A DNA stretch of 64,000 bases, taken from positions 2,356,001 to 2,420,000 of the forward strand of contig NZ_CP047025.1 in NCBI RefSeq assembly GCF_009796845.1, written 5' to 3'. The DNA is from Cobetia sp. L2A1. GTDB lineage: Bacteria > Pseudomonadota > Gammaproteobacteria > Pseudomonadales > Halomonadaceae. Position numbers and translations under genes: made by a program. How positions within the stretch are numbered: position 1 is the first letter of the stretch; the number at the start of each line of letters is the position of its first letter. The notes beneath the pieces are model-generated. The model made no database searches and was not told where the DNA came from. It saw only the letters and a program-made list of their open reading frames with translations. This document shows, one piece after another, positions 20,134 through 28,989 of the stretch.

Positions 20134-21216
20134 TCAATCAGCTGCCAGTCCACGCTGCGCGGTCACACTGGGGGCCTCACCAAAGCGCTGTCGATACGCG
20201 CGGGAGAAATGCGCCAAGTGCGAAAATCCGACCGAGAATGCCACTTGCGACACACTCACGCGGCTATCGGCGAGCACTCGCTGAGCATGATCAAGGCGCA
20301 TGCCGAGATAGCACTGCTTGGGCGTCTCACCGAACTGAGCCATGAAGATGCGCGTCAGTTGCCGTTGGGATTGGCCAGCCAGTCGGCACACCTCGGGAAT
20401 CGATAGCGCTTGCGCCAGATTCGCTTCCATTACTGCCAGAGCTCGGACAACACCGCGCGGCAGCGATGAAGGCGCAGGGCGATCTCGACTCACCGCTCCC
20501 TCATGGGCGCGCTGGTGAACGATCTGTCGCTCCACGGCATCCGCCAGCGACGGGCCATAAAGCGTCTCTATCCAGACCAGCATCATGTCGATACTGGCCG
20601 CGCCGCCTGAACCTGTCAGTCGCTCCCCCTGCCATTCGTAATGCGATGAGCTGACGGTCAGCTCAGGGAATTCCTGGCGAAATGCCGGCACACTTTCCCA
20701 GTGCAACGCCACCGGATGGCCTGCCAGCACACCGGCACGCGCGAGGATGAAAGGCGCCGTATCCAGCCCTCCCAACCAGGCACCGTGTGCGGCGAGATAG
20801 CGCAAGACCGCACGTGCTTCACTCCCGACACTCACCTCCGCCTCGTAGGATGACACCACCATCAGCCGTGGCTTGGTGTCCCTATCACTAGTGCCCGTTC
20901 TGTCGTGAGCACCCTCCACGATCAAATCACTCAACTGACCATCGACATCGATACGCACACCGTTACTCGCCACCACGGCTTCACCATTGGCGGACAGCAG
21001 TCGCCAAGCAAAAAGATCGCGTCCAAAGCGATTAGCCACCCGCAAGGGTTCCAGCAGGCAAAATAACGTCAGCATCGAAAATCGCGGCACCAGCCAGACG
21101 TTCAGCGTGTGCTCAGCCGCGCCCGGGGCCAGCAGTGGCGGGGAGTCAGGGCGCGGATAATGATGAGATCCCGCAGGTGACGTAGGCGAGCCGTGGTGAG
21201 AGGTTGTGTCCGACAT
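20134..21216 (-). CDS. GlxA-family AraC-type transcriptional regulator
   Basis: 360 aa. A DJ-1/PfpI-like amidase domain (about residues 35-215; FSMLTLFCLLEPLRVANRFGRDLFAWRLLS) is followed by a two-HTH AraC domain (about 255-355; ALSIPEVCRLAGQSQRQLTRIFMAQFGETPKQCYLGMRLDHAQRVLADSRVSVSQVAFSVGFSHLAHFSRAYRQRFG). This is the architecture of GbdR, CdhR and ArgR of pseudomonads, which sense glycine betaine, carnitine or arginine. The first 35 residues are Ser/Pro/His-rich and unusual. It is divergent from the 21.3-31.5 kb operon, with 128 bases between starts, and is its likely activator. The inducer may be a quaternary amine or arginine-like compound. Confidence 0.88.
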   Translation of the reverse strand: MSDTTSHHGSPTSPAGSHHYPRPDSPPLLAPGAAEHTLNVWLVPRFSMLTLFCLLEPLRVANRFGRDLFAWRLLSANGEAVVASNGVRIDVDGQLSDLIVEGAHDRTGTSDRDTKPRLMVVSSYEAEVSVGSEARAVLRYLAAHGAWLGGLDTAPFILARAGVLAGHPVALHWESVPAFRQEFPELTVSSSHYEWQGERLTGSGGAASIDMMLVWIETLYGPSLADAVERQIVHQRAHEGAVSRDRPAPSSLPRGVVRALAVMEANLAQALSIPEVCRLAGQSQRQLTRIFMAQFGETPKQCYLGMRLDHAQRVLADSRVSVSQVAFSVGFSHLAHFSRAYRQRFGEAPSVTAQRGLAAD

Positions 21217-21344
21217 GGGGCTATTTTTGTCAACTTGTTGGCTAATTTAATCAAACCCTACGCACGTCAGAGGATTAAGGTAAGGAAAACATCACTGCCG
21301 GACCGGACTTTCAGTGCCGCTCCCTCTGCCGCGGAGATCCACGA

Positions 21345-22490
21345 GTGCCCAGCGCGAACATAGCTCTCAGCCTGCTGAACCAAGGACAACAACTCCACCT
21401 GACACGCACCGAGGGAGATGTGATCTTCGATGCCCTGTGGCTTCGCGAACGGGCACCTGATGCAGACACGCTCGACGCCCTCACAGGCCAGCGTCTCATT
21501 GAGGCGGCCGAGTTGCCGCTGAACTTGAGCATCACTGACGCTACGCTCGAGAGTGGAGCTCTCAAGCTTGTGTTCAGTGACGACCACCATGCGCGCTTTC
21601 CACTGACGGCATTGATGACCGAAGCCACGGCCCACGAAGTACGTGATGACCTGACACTCTGGACGTCCGAGTCATGGGCAGCATCGCACGACATCATTCC
21701 CAGCACTGACTTCGCGACGGCGCTGGACGACGACGACGCCCTGCTCGACATGCTCGATCAGCTCAGTCGTTTCGGCTTCGTGCGCGTCAGCGGTGTGCCA
21801 GGGACGGAAGATGGCATGAAGGCGCTGATTCACCGCATCGGCCCCGTCAGACAGACCAACTGGGGCGGCATCGCCGACGTCAAGTCCGTGGCCAATGCCT
21901 ATGACCTGACCATGACGCAGCGTGGGCTCGAACCCCATACCGACAATCCCTACCGGGACCCCATCCCCGGCTATATCTGGCTGCACTGCCTGTGCAATGC
22001 CGCAAGCGGAGGGGACAGTAGACTGGTAGATGGCTTCAATGCCGCCGAGCAACTGCGACGTCAAGACCCCGAAGCGTTCGCCTCCCTGACCGAGGTGACC
22101 CCGGGGTTCCGTTATCACGATGCGACCACCCGTCTGGAAAGCGAAGGCCCGCTGATCGAACTCGACAGCCGCGGCTGCGTCAAACGCGTGCGCTTCTCCA
22201 ACCGTACCGAGCGCGTCCCCGCCCTGGCAAGCGAGACACTGCGTCGCTACTACGCCGCCCGTCAGGCCTTCTATCGCCTGATCACCAGTGATGCGCTCAC
22301 CCTCCATCTCAAGCTCGAACCGGGCCAGATGCTGATCATGGATAACTATCGACTCTTCCATGGCCGCAGCGCCTTCCAACTGGAGGGCGGAACTCGTCAC
22401 ATGCGTCAGGGTTATGTGGATCGTGACTCTACCGCCAGCCGTCATCTACTCCTGCGCGATCTCCGCCATACTCAGAAGGCGACCGCATGA
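21345..22490 (+). CDS. Fe(II)/2-oxoglutarate oxygenase, gamma-butyrobetaine hydroxylase family (TmpA-like)
   Basis: 381 aa. An N-terminal GBBH-like domain (DALWLRERAPDADTLDALTGQRL) precedes a TauD/TfdA double-stranded helix. Iron ligands are H198, D200 (EPHTDNPYRDP) and H339 (NYRLFHGRSAF); the basic segment RHMRQGYVDRD (351-361) should bind 2-oxoglutarate. In true gamma-butyrobetaine hydroxylases the N-terminal domain carries zinc cysteines; here they are absent. The next gene is an HD-domain oxygenase coupled by ATGA. That pairing is known from TmpA/TmpB, where TmpA hydroxylates 2-(trimethylammonio)ethylphosphonate at C1. The start is GTG with GGAG upstream. A carnitine or trimethyllysine hydroxylase is the main alternative. 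Confidence 0.78.
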   Translation: MPSANIALSLLNQGQQLHLTRTEGDVIFDALWLRERAPDADTLDALTGQRLIEAAELPLNLSITDATLESGALKLVFSDDHHARFPLTALMTEATAHEVRDDLTLWTSESWAASHDIIPSTDFATALDDDDALLDMLDQLSRFGFVRVSGVPGTEDGMKALIHRIGPVRQTNWGGIADVKSVANAYDLTMTQRGLEPHTDNPYRDPIPGYIWLHCLCNAASGGDSRLVDGFNAAEQLRRQDPEAFASLTEVTPGFRYHDATTRLESEGPLIELDSRGCVKRVRFSNRTERVPALASETLRRYYAARQAFYRLITSDALTLHLKLEPGQMLIMDNYRLFHGRSAFQLEGGTRHMRQGYVDRDSTASRHLLLRDLRHTQKATA

Positions 22491-23212
22491 GTCAATCAGC
22501 CTCTTCTCGCCAGACGCTGTCGCCGCAGGTCACGGACAGTATTCCACCACTGACACAGGCGCGCTTCCGCCACTTCGGGGAGAGTGTTCATGAAGAATGG
22601 GCGCTGATTGATGACCATTTCCGCCACTACCAATCCGATGCCTGTCGCCGTGTGTTGCTTCACCTGCAACGCCTTCGTGGCGACCATCATGGCTACCCCA
22701 TCGATCGCTATGACCATTGCCTGCAGACGGCCACTCGTGCACTGAATGCCGGTGCCGATGAGGAGATGGTGGTGTGCGCACTGCTCCACGACATCGGCGA
22801 TGACCTGGCACCTGCCAATCATGCCGAGATCGCCGCGGCGATCCTCGCGCCCTTCATCGATCCGCTCAATACCTGGATGATTCGCCATCACGAACTGTTC
22901 CAGGGCTATCACTACCGGCATTTCTTCGGCCAGGACCGTCATGCACGCGAAGACTATGTGCAGCATCCTGCATATGAGCGTACTGTGCGCTTCTGCGACG
23001 AATGGGATCAGTCCAGTTTCGACCCCGACTATCCCACCCTGCCGCTATCGGATTTCGTGCCCATGGTCGAACGCATATTGGCTCGCGAGCCATTCGGCGG
23101 GCTGCCGGAGCTGGTGACGCCAGCCGAGGTGGCGCGAGCTCTCAAGGCAGACCAGCACCCTGACGGTCCTGAGCGCGCGGGGCATGACACGCGACAAGGA
23201 ACCACCGTATGA
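22487..23212 (+). CDS. HD-domain mixed-valent diiron oxygenase (TmpB/PhnZ-like)
   Basis: 241 aa. HD-superfamily protein with a full set of possible diiron ligands: H77 (YDHCLQTA), H101-D102 (LLHDIGDD), H112, H134 or H135 (MIRHHELF) and D171 (FCDEWDQ). The 24-residue gap from first His to HD pair equals that in PhnZ as I recall it. PhnZ and TmpB use such a diiron centre for O2-dependent C-P bond cleavage of 1-hydroxyphosphonates, in TmpB giving glycine betaine and phosphate. Such proteins are often misannotated as phosphohydrolases. It overlaps both neighbours by ATGA, so oxygenase, HD protein and decarboxylase are made together. The substrate here is inferred, not shown. Confidence 0.72.
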   Translation: MSQSASSRQTLSPQVTDSIPPLTQARFRHFGESVHEEWALIDDHFRHYQSDACRRVLLHLQRLRGDHHGYPIDRYDHCLQTATRALNAGADEEMVVCALLHDIGDDLAPANHAEIAAAILAPFIDPLNTWMIRHHELFQGYHYRHFFGQDRHAREDYVQHPAYERTVRFCDEWDQSSFDPDYPTLPLSDFVPMVERILAREPFGGLPELVTPAEVARALKADQHPDGPERAGHDTRQGTTV

Positions 23213-24834
23213 CGACCTGCGCTCAACATTTGATTCAGCTGCTGGGGGCCTATGGCATTGATACCGCCTTCGGTATCCCTGGCGTGCATACCATCGAGCT
23301 CTATCGAGAACTCCCCCACTCCGGGCTGCGTCACTACACGCCGCGCCACGAGCAGGGCGCCGGCTTCATGGCCGATGGCTATGCACGCGCCAGCGGGAAG
23401 CCCGCGGTGTGCTTCATCATCACCGGCCCGGGCATGACCAACATCGCCACGGCCATGGGTCAGGCTCTGGCGGATTCGATCCCGATGCTGGTCATCTCTG
23501 GCGTCAATGCCACCACTAGCCTCGGCCGAGGTCAGGGTCGGCTGCATGAGATGCCACACCAGCGCGAGACGCTGGCGGGCGTCAGCGTCTTCAGTCATAC
23601 GTTACTCGACCCCGCGGCGCTGCCGGAGGTGATGGCTCGGGCCTTTGCCGTCTTCCAGGGAGCCCGCCCCGGCCCGGTGCATATCGAGATTCCGCTGGAT
23701 GTGATGGCAGCACCGATGCCCGCGCACCTCTGCCATTCCACGTCTCCCGCGGTGTCGGCCTTCTTCCCGCCGGCCCCCGCGCCGCAAGCACTGGCGCTGG
23801 CCACCCGCTGGCTGGATGAGGCACAGCGGCCGCTGGTGCTGCTTGGCGGTGGCAGCGCCAGTGCGCCTCAGGCAGCACGTGCGCTGGTAGAGCGTCTCGA
23901 TGCCCCCACTCTCACCACCATCAATGCGCGTGGCGTACTGGGACACCATCATCCGCTGGATCTGGGCTGCACCGCCACGTTCGCACCGATTCGTGAGCTG
24001 GCCCGCGACGCCGACGTGATACTGGCGTTGGGCACCGAGCTTGGGGAAACCGATTACGATCAGGTCTTCGACGGCGGTTTCGGTTTTACCGGCAAGGTGA
24101 TCCGTGTCGATATCGATCCTCAGCAGCTGGCACGCAATCACTTCGCCAGCCTCGCGATGGTGGCGGATGTCAGCCTGACGCTGGACGCACTGGCCGAGTG
24201 CATCACACCGGCTCATCGCCAGGGCGCTGACATCTGTGAGGGCCTTCGTCAGCGTCTTGATCTTGAACGACAACCGGATCTGGCGCCTTACGTATCCCTG
24301 TTCGAGGTGCTGGATGCCAGCGTGCCGGAGGCCATCATCGTCGGTGACTCCACCGGACCGGTCTACGCCGGTAACTTCCTCGCCAGACGCAGCGAGCCAC
24401 GTCGCTGGTTCAACGCGGCCACCGGTTTCGGCACGCTGGGCTATGGATTACCTGCGGCGCTGGGGGCCAGTATCGCGCGCCCCGACTTGCCAGTCGTGGC
24501 CATCGTGGGAGATGGCGGCCTGCAATTCGTGCTGGGAGAACTGGCCACCGCGCGTGACCTGAACCACCCCATCGCCATCCTGGTGTGGAACAACGATGGC
24601 TACGATGAGATTCGTCGTTACATGACCCATGACAAGGTCGAGCACCTCGGTGTCGACCTGCAAGCACCTGACTTCCCGTCGTTGGCAGACGCCTTCCGCT
24701 GCCGATACTCAGCCGTTACCACGCCTGACATGTTAAGCAGCGCTCTCGAGAATCTCAGTCAGGCAAGCTCCCCGCTGCTGATCGAGATCAACGTCGAGCG
24801 CTGGCTGGACAACGAATTGCAGCACCGTACCTGA
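23209..24834 (+). CDS. aruI: Thiamine-diphosphate 2-oxo acid decarboxylase (AruI-like)
   Basis: 541 aa ThDP enzyme of the acetolactate-synthase fold. E48 (PRHEQGAGFMADGYARASG) is the cofactor-activating glutamate; the Mg-ThDP motif starts at G434-D435-G436 (AIVGDGGLQFVLGE) and ends at WNNDGY. The phrases FGIPGVHTIELYRELP and GDSTGPVYAGNFLARRSEPRRWFNAATGFGTLGYG are typical of 5-guanidino-2-oxopentanoate decarboxylase (AruI, PA4977-type). That enzyme makes 4-guanidinobutanal from the arginine 2-oxo acid. It begins within the stop of the HD-oxygenase gene. The AruH-like transaminase that would supply the 2-oxo acid is 1.9 kb downstream in the same operon. Confidence 0.85.
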   Translation: MTTCAQHLIQLLGAYGIDTAFGIPGVHTIELYRELPHSGLRHYTPRHEQGAGFMADGYARASGKPAVCFIITGPGMTNIATAMGQALADSIPMLVISGVNATTSLGRGQGRLHEMPHQRETLAGVSVFSHTLLDPAALPEVMARAFAVFQGARPGPVHIEIPLDVMAAPMPAHLCHSTSPAVSAFFPPAPAPQALALATRWLDEAQRPLVLLGGGSASAPQAARALVERLDAPTLTTINARGVLGHHHPLDLGCTATFAPIRELARDADVILALGTELGETDYDQVFDGGFGFTGKVIRVDIDPQQLARNHFASLAMVADVSLTLDALAECITPAHRQGADICEGLRQRLDLERQPDLAPYVSLFEVLDASVPEAIIVGDSTGPVYAGNFLARRSEPRRWFNAATGFGTLGYGLPAALGASIARPDLPVVAIVGDGGLQFVLGELATARDLNHPIAILVWNNDGYDEIRRYMTHDKVEHLGVDLQAPDFPSLADAFRCRYSAVTTPDMLSSALENLSQASSPLLIEINVERWLDNELQHRT

Positions 24835-24910
24835 TGTCGCGACAGATTCAATTATCGACCACTAATAATCATGAGCCTCAGCACGATCTGAGGCCGACAA
24901 GGAAAGCCCG

Positions 24911-25948
24911 ATGACGATGCCCTCCAGATCCATCAAGTGCACCCCGTGTGCTTCCGACAACGTAAGTAGCGAGACAGACCAACACTTTCTGAGCCGTACA
25001 ACACGACTCGCCAGTGCTGCACTTGTCAGCTCAGTGCTGGCCAGCACTCTGATGCTGAGCTCATCGGCACTCGCCGCCGCAGCGATGGATCGCGACAAGA
25101 ACATGACGCTGGTCGTGCCGCCGTGGCCTGGTGTCACGGTCAAAAGCGAAATCGTTGCCCAGATCCTTACTCCGATGGGTTACACCGTAGAGCGTCAGGA
25201 AGTCAGTTCTACCGTGGGCTACAAGACCATGACCACCGGCGATAGTGATGCCTTCCTCGCAGGATGGTTGCCCGCCCAGCAAGACAGCTATGACGCTGCC
25301 ATCTCCAACGGCGCCATTACTGACCTGGGAAACAATGTCACCGGCGCCCGCATGGGCTTCGCCGTACCCGGCTATGTGTATGACGCCGGTATTCATAGCG
25401 CTGCCGACCTGGCGGCCAGTGGTGATAAATTCGACAAGACGTTCTACTCCATCGAAAGCGGCTCCACGGTCAGCGATTTCATCAATAACGCCGTAGACAA
25501 CAATGTCTATGACCTGGGTGACTGGGATGTGATGGAGTCCTCAACGCCAGGCATGCTCAGCGAAGTACGTGCCGCTGCGCGCAATCAGACCTGGATCGTC
25601 TTCTACGGCTGGACACCGCACTGGATGGTGCCGGAGTTTGACGTTCACATTCTCGATGATCCCGACGCTGTTTACGGTGGTAAAAACGGTGCCAGCGACG
25701 TCAAGACCATCGTCTCCACCGATTTCGCCACTGCCAATCCCAACATGACGCGCTTCCTCGATCAGCTGATTTTCAGTGCTGATGAGCAAAGTGCGTTTAT
25801 CCTCGATTACGGCCTCAATGAGCGTGATCTCGAAGATGTCGCTCACGATTGGATTCAGGCACATCCCCAAAAACTGGCCGAATTTCTCGATGGCGTGACG
25901 ACGCGTGATGGTGGTGATGCCATCGCAGCCGTAGACGGCAGCTTATGA
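24911..25948 (+). CDS. OpuAC/ProX-type betaine-class substrate-binding protein
   Basis: 345 aa periplasmic protein with a long N-terminal region and hydrophobic stretch (LASAALVSSVLASTLMLSSSALAAAA, cleavage near 60). Then comes an OpuAC-type binding domain (MTLVVPPWPGVTVKSEIVAQILTPMGYTVERQEVSSTVGYKTMTTGDSDAFLAGWLPAQQ). The aromatic-rich stretch WIVFYGWTPHWM resembles the tryptophan cage that holds trimethylammonium groups in glycine betaine, choline and carnitine binding proteins. No matching OpuA permease or ATPase is adjacent, so it may work with a transporter elsewhere. Its stop overlaps the aldolase gene (ATGA). A quaternary-amine ligand supports a TmpA/TmpB-like role for the oxygenases upstream. 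Confidence 0.82.
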   Translation: MTMPSRSIKCTPCASDNVSSETDQHFLSRTTRLASAALVSSVLASTLMLSSSALAAAAMDRDKNMTLVVPPWPGVTVKSEIVAQILTPMGYTVERQEVSSTVGYKTMTTGDSDAFLAGWLPAQQDSYDAAISNGAITDLGNNVTGARMGFAVPGYVYDAGIHSAADLAASGDKFDKTFYSIESGSTVSDFINNAVDNNVYDLGDWDVMESSTPGMLSEVRAAARNQTWIVFYGWTPHWMVPEFDVHILDDPDAVYGGKNGASDVKTIVSTDFATANPNMTRFLDQLIFSADEQSAFILDYGLNERDLEDVAHDWIQAHPQKLAEFLDGVTTRDGGDAIAAVDGSL

Positions 25949-26757
25949 AGGCGAACGAACACGAACACTCCTCTCGACAAGGTGCCAGCGATGAAAGTAT
26001 CGCCCGGCGCGATCTGGCCGCAGCCTATCGCTTGATGGCGCTTGACGGCATGGATGATGGTATCTCGACCCATATCTCTGCCCGTCTGACCGGAGAGCGC
26101 TTCCTGATCAATGCGCTTGGACTGCGCTTCGAGGAGGTTCGGCCGGACAATCTTGTCACTGTGGATGCCAGCGGCGACATACTCGATGACCCCACCGGGC
26201 TTGGTATCAACCCTGCCGGCTTTACGATTCATAGCGCCGTGCATGCGGCGCGCCCTGACGTTGAATGTGTGCTGCACGCACACACCGTCGCCGGAGTGGC
26301 CGTGTCCTGCCTCGACGAAGGGCTATTGCCACTCAATCAGTGGGCGATGCAGTTTCATCACCGCATCGGCTATCACCCCTATGAAGGTATCGCGCTGGAG
26401 CTGGCCGAACGTGATCGACTCGTCGCTCACCTCGGGTCGCACATGACGTTGGTACTGCAGCAACACGGCATGCTGACCTGTGGCACCAGCGTCGGCGACG
26501 CCTTCCTGCGCATGCGAGATCTCGAGCGTAGCTGTCAGGCACAGCTAGCGGCTCAGGCCACCGGCCAGATACTCACCCGTGCAACACCAGCCCTGTGCGA
26601 ACACGTGGCACGTCAGTACGACCGCTGGAATGCCAGCGCCCAAGGCATTGATCTCGCCTGGCGCGCAGAGCTGCGTCGCCTGGGTATCACGGCACCTGCT
26701 GCCCAAATGACCTCATCCTCGGCCTTGCTGGAGACCACATGCGCTTCTCAACACTAA
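25945..26757 (+). CDS. Class II aldolase/adducin-domain protein
   Basis: 270 aa. Zinc-site histidines H111 and H113 (VLHAHT) and H174 (LQQHGM) are present. The loop before them reads INPAGFTIHSAVHAARPD, the adducin-like version, in which the glutamate used as acid/base in fuculose-phosphate aldolase is replaced. Activity may be decarboxylation or something else, or the protein may be non-enzymatic. It overlaps the binding-protein gene by 4 bases and aruH by 19, so it is a firm member of the operon. I cannot name its substrate. Confidence 0.8.
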   Translation: MKANEHEHSSRQGASDESIARRDLAAAYRLMALDGMDDGISTHISARLTGERFLINALGLRFEEVRPDNLVTVDASGDILDDPTGLGINPAGFTIHSAVHAARPDVECVLHAHTVAGVAVSCLDEGLLPLNQWAMQFHHRIGYHPYEGIALELAERDRLVAHLGSHMTLVLQQHGMLTCGTSVGDAFLRMRDLERSCQAQLAAQATGQILTRATPALCEHVARQYDRWNASAQGIDLAWRAELRRLGITAPAAQMTSSSALLETTCASQH

Positions 26758-27986
26758 CCGACCGTATCGCCGGCGAAGGGGCCAGTGCCTGGGACATTCA
26801 CATACGTGCCCTCAAGCGCCGCGCCGCTGGAGAAGACATCACCGTGTTGTCCGTGGGTGATCCTGACTTCACCACCCCGGATACCATCATCGAGGCCGCC
26901 AAGGCAAGCCTCGACAAGGGTGCGACGCACTATGCAGACGTTCAGGGTAAACATGCCCTGCGGGAGGCCATCGCGGAACGTTATCGCGTAGCAAGCACCG
27001 ACGCCAAGGCAGAGAATCTGATCGTGATGGCCGGTGCCCAGTGTGGCCTCTATGCGGTTGCTCAGTGCCTGCTTGAACCCGGTGATGAAGTCATCGTGCC
27101 GGAGCCCTGCTACGTGACCTATGAAGCCGTGATTCAAGCGCCCGGTGCTGTCATCAAGCGGGTGCCTCTGAAAGGTGATGACGGGTTTCGACTTGAGGTC
27201 GCCGACATCGCCGCGGCCATCACGCCACGTACTCGCGCCATCCTGCTCAACAGCCCCCATAACCCCACCGGCACGCTGATCGAGGCAGCACAATGGAATG
27301 CCATTGCCGCTCTGTGCCGCCAGCATGACCTCTGGTTGATCTCGGATGAGGTCTACGCCGAACTCATCTTCGATGGCGAGCATGTGTGTGCAGCAGCGCT
27401 ACCAGACATGGCCGAGCGTAGCGTGGTGATTTCCAGTCTCTCGAAATCCCATGCCATGACTGGCTGGCGTGTGGGCTGGGTACTGGGCCCGCAGGCATTG
27501 ATAGAGCATCTGACCAATCTGGCGCTATGCATGCTCTACGGCTGCCCCGACTTCATCCAGGACGCGGCCATCGCGGCATTGAGCGATGAGCGTCAGGCCG
27601 ACATTCATGTCATGCGTGAGGCGTATCGTGAGCGCCGTGATGCTGTCTGCGATGCGTTGCAACACTGCTCAGCCGTGCACGTCATCACCCCACAGGCGGG
27701 CATGTTCGTGATGGTTGATATTCGTGCGACCGGTCTCAGCTCCCAGCAGTTTGCAGACCGCCTGCTGGATGAACACAACGTCTCGGTGCTGTCAGCAGAG
27801 GCCTTCGGCCCCTCCGGTGCGGGCTTTGTTCGTCTGAGCCTGACCGTGTCACCACTATTGCTGGCGGCAGCCTGCCAGCGACTGGCACTGCTGGCCGACA
27901 CCGCTTGCGCAGGACGTGTGATCGACGCCGACACGATAGCGAACAAGCTCGGCATGAACGCGCCGGATACTTCCCTTCACAGTTGA
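26739..27986 (+). CDS. aruH: Arginine:pyruvate transaminase (AruH-like)
   Basis: 415 aa class I/II aminotransferase. The PLP lysine is K236 (SSLSKSHAMTGWRVGW); other marks are SVGDPDFTTPDTI near the N terminus, NSPHNPTGT and ISDEVYAELIFDGEH. Long stretches (THYADVQGKHALREAIAER, AMTGWRVGWVLGP, FIQDAA, MFVMVDIRATGLSSQQFADRLLD) agree with my memory of P. aeruginosa AruH, which transfers the amino group of L-arginine to pyruvate. About 25 C-terminal residues exceed that homologue. With the AruI-like enzyme it would form the first two steps of the arginine transaminase route; later steps (guanidinobutyrase and others) are not in the window. Confidence 0.87.
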   Translation: MRFSTLTDRIAGEGASAWDIHIRALKRRAAGEDITVLSVGDPDFTTPDTIIEAAKASLDKGATHYADVQGKHALREAIAERYRVASTDAKAENLIVMAGAQCGLYAVAQCLLEPGDEVIVPEPCYVTYEAVIQAPGAVIKRVPLKGDDGFRLEVADIAAAITPRTRAILLNSPHNPTGTLIEAAQWNAIAALCRQHDLWLISDEVYAELIFDGEHVCAAALPDMAERSVVISSLSKSHAMTGWRVGWVLGPQALIEHLTNLALCMLYGCPDFIQDAAIAALSDERQADIHVMREAYRERRDAVCDALQHCSAVHVITPQAGMFVMVDIRATGLSSQQFADRLLDEHNVSVLSAEAFGPSGAGFVRLSLTVSPLLLAAACQRLALLADTACAGRVIDADTIANKLGMNAPDTSLHS

Positions 27987-27993
27987 GTCGCTT

Positions 27994-28878
27994 ATGACAA
28001 TGACGTCCACGAACACTGCACCGCAGGGCCGATCGACGATCAACCACCATGACAGCGAGCGCCCAACGCAACACACCTCCCCCAGTGCTGCCAAGGATGG
28101 CAAGGCGCAGTCATCCAGGATAGCCGTCGAGGCCAACCATATCGTCAAGCATTATGGCGAGCTGGCCGTACTCCACGATGTCTCTCTGCGAGTCAAGGAA
28201 GGCACCGTCACGACCATCATCGGGGCGAGTGGCTCCGGAAAAAGTACCCTGCTCCGCTGCATGAATCTGCTGGAACGCCCTGATCAAGGTGAGCTATCAA
28301 TTGCAGACGAACACGTGCGCTTTGATCGCAATGCGCGGGGCGACATCATCGGGTTGGATCGTCGCCAGATCCAGCGGCTGCGTTCCAAGGTCGCCATGGT
28401 CTTCCAGCAGTTCAACCTGTGGCCTCATCTGACCGTGCTGGGTAACGTCACTGAAGCGCCAATGCGGGTCAAGGGCTTGTCGCGGCGCGAGGCCACCAAG
28501 GTCGCTGAACACTATCTCGAACGGGTGGGCATGCTGGAACGTGCTGACACCTACCCCGCATTTCTCTCCGGTGGTCAGCAACAGCGCGTCGCCATTGCAC
28601 GTGCATTGGCGATGGAACCACGCGTACTGCTCTTCGATGAACCGACCTCAGCGCTGGACCCCGAGCGCGTCAGTGAAGTACTGGCGGTGATTCGCAGCCT
28701 TGCCGATGAAGGTCGCACCATGCTGATGGTGACGCATGAGATGGCATTTGCCCGTGAAGTATCAGACCAGATCGTGTTCCTCGATCAAGGCAGGGTTGGT
28801 GTTGTCGGTAGCCCCGCCGAGGTGTTCGAACAGACACATCACGAACGCTGCCGACACTTCATTGCGCCAGTAGCCTGA
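27994..28878 (+). CDS. Polar amino acid ABC transporter ATP-binding protein
   Basis: 294 aa. Walker A GASGSGKST, Q-loop VFQQFNLWPHL, signature LSGGQQQRVAIARAL, Walker B VLLFDEPTSALDP and switch MVTHEM are all intact. The type is HisP/GlnQ/ArtP. About 45 N-terminal residues before the domain are polar and non-conserved. Seven bases after aruH, followed by the matching binding protein and two permeases. Likely cargo: arginine or a related basic compound. Confidence 0.92.
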   Translation: MTMTSTNTAPQGRSTINHHDSERPTQHTSPSAAKDGKAQSSRIAVEANHIVKHYGELAVLHDVSLRVKEGTVTTIIGASGSGKSTLLRCMNLLERPDQGELSIADEHVRFDRNARGDIIGLDRRQIQRLRSKVAMVFQQFNLWPHLTVLGNVTEAPMRVKGLSRREATKVAEHYLERVGMLERADTYPAFLSGGQQQRVAIARALAMEPRVLLFDEPTSALDPERVSEVLAVIRSLADEGRTMLMVTHEMAFAREVSDQIVFLDQGRVGVVGSPAEVFEQTHHERCRHFIAPVA

Positions 28879-28989
28879 CAACAAAACGACGTTGATGACG
28901 AATATTGATCTGATGATTGATGCACCCAGCAGCATGGCCCCTTTGCCGTGGTGACTGATAACAACAAGACGACCCCAGGAGATGGCCCA

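Noticed and set aside
21345..22490. Taurine dioxygenase (TauD) as the name for the Fe/2OG oxygenase
   Set aside because: The N-terminal GBBH-like domain and the coupled HD-oxygenase gene point to the gamma-butyrobetaine hydroxylase/TmpA group, and no sulfonate genes are near.
23209..24834. Acetolactate synthase large subunit
   Set aside because: No small regulatory subunit or branched-chain genes nearby; sequence phrases and the AruH-like partner fit AruI.
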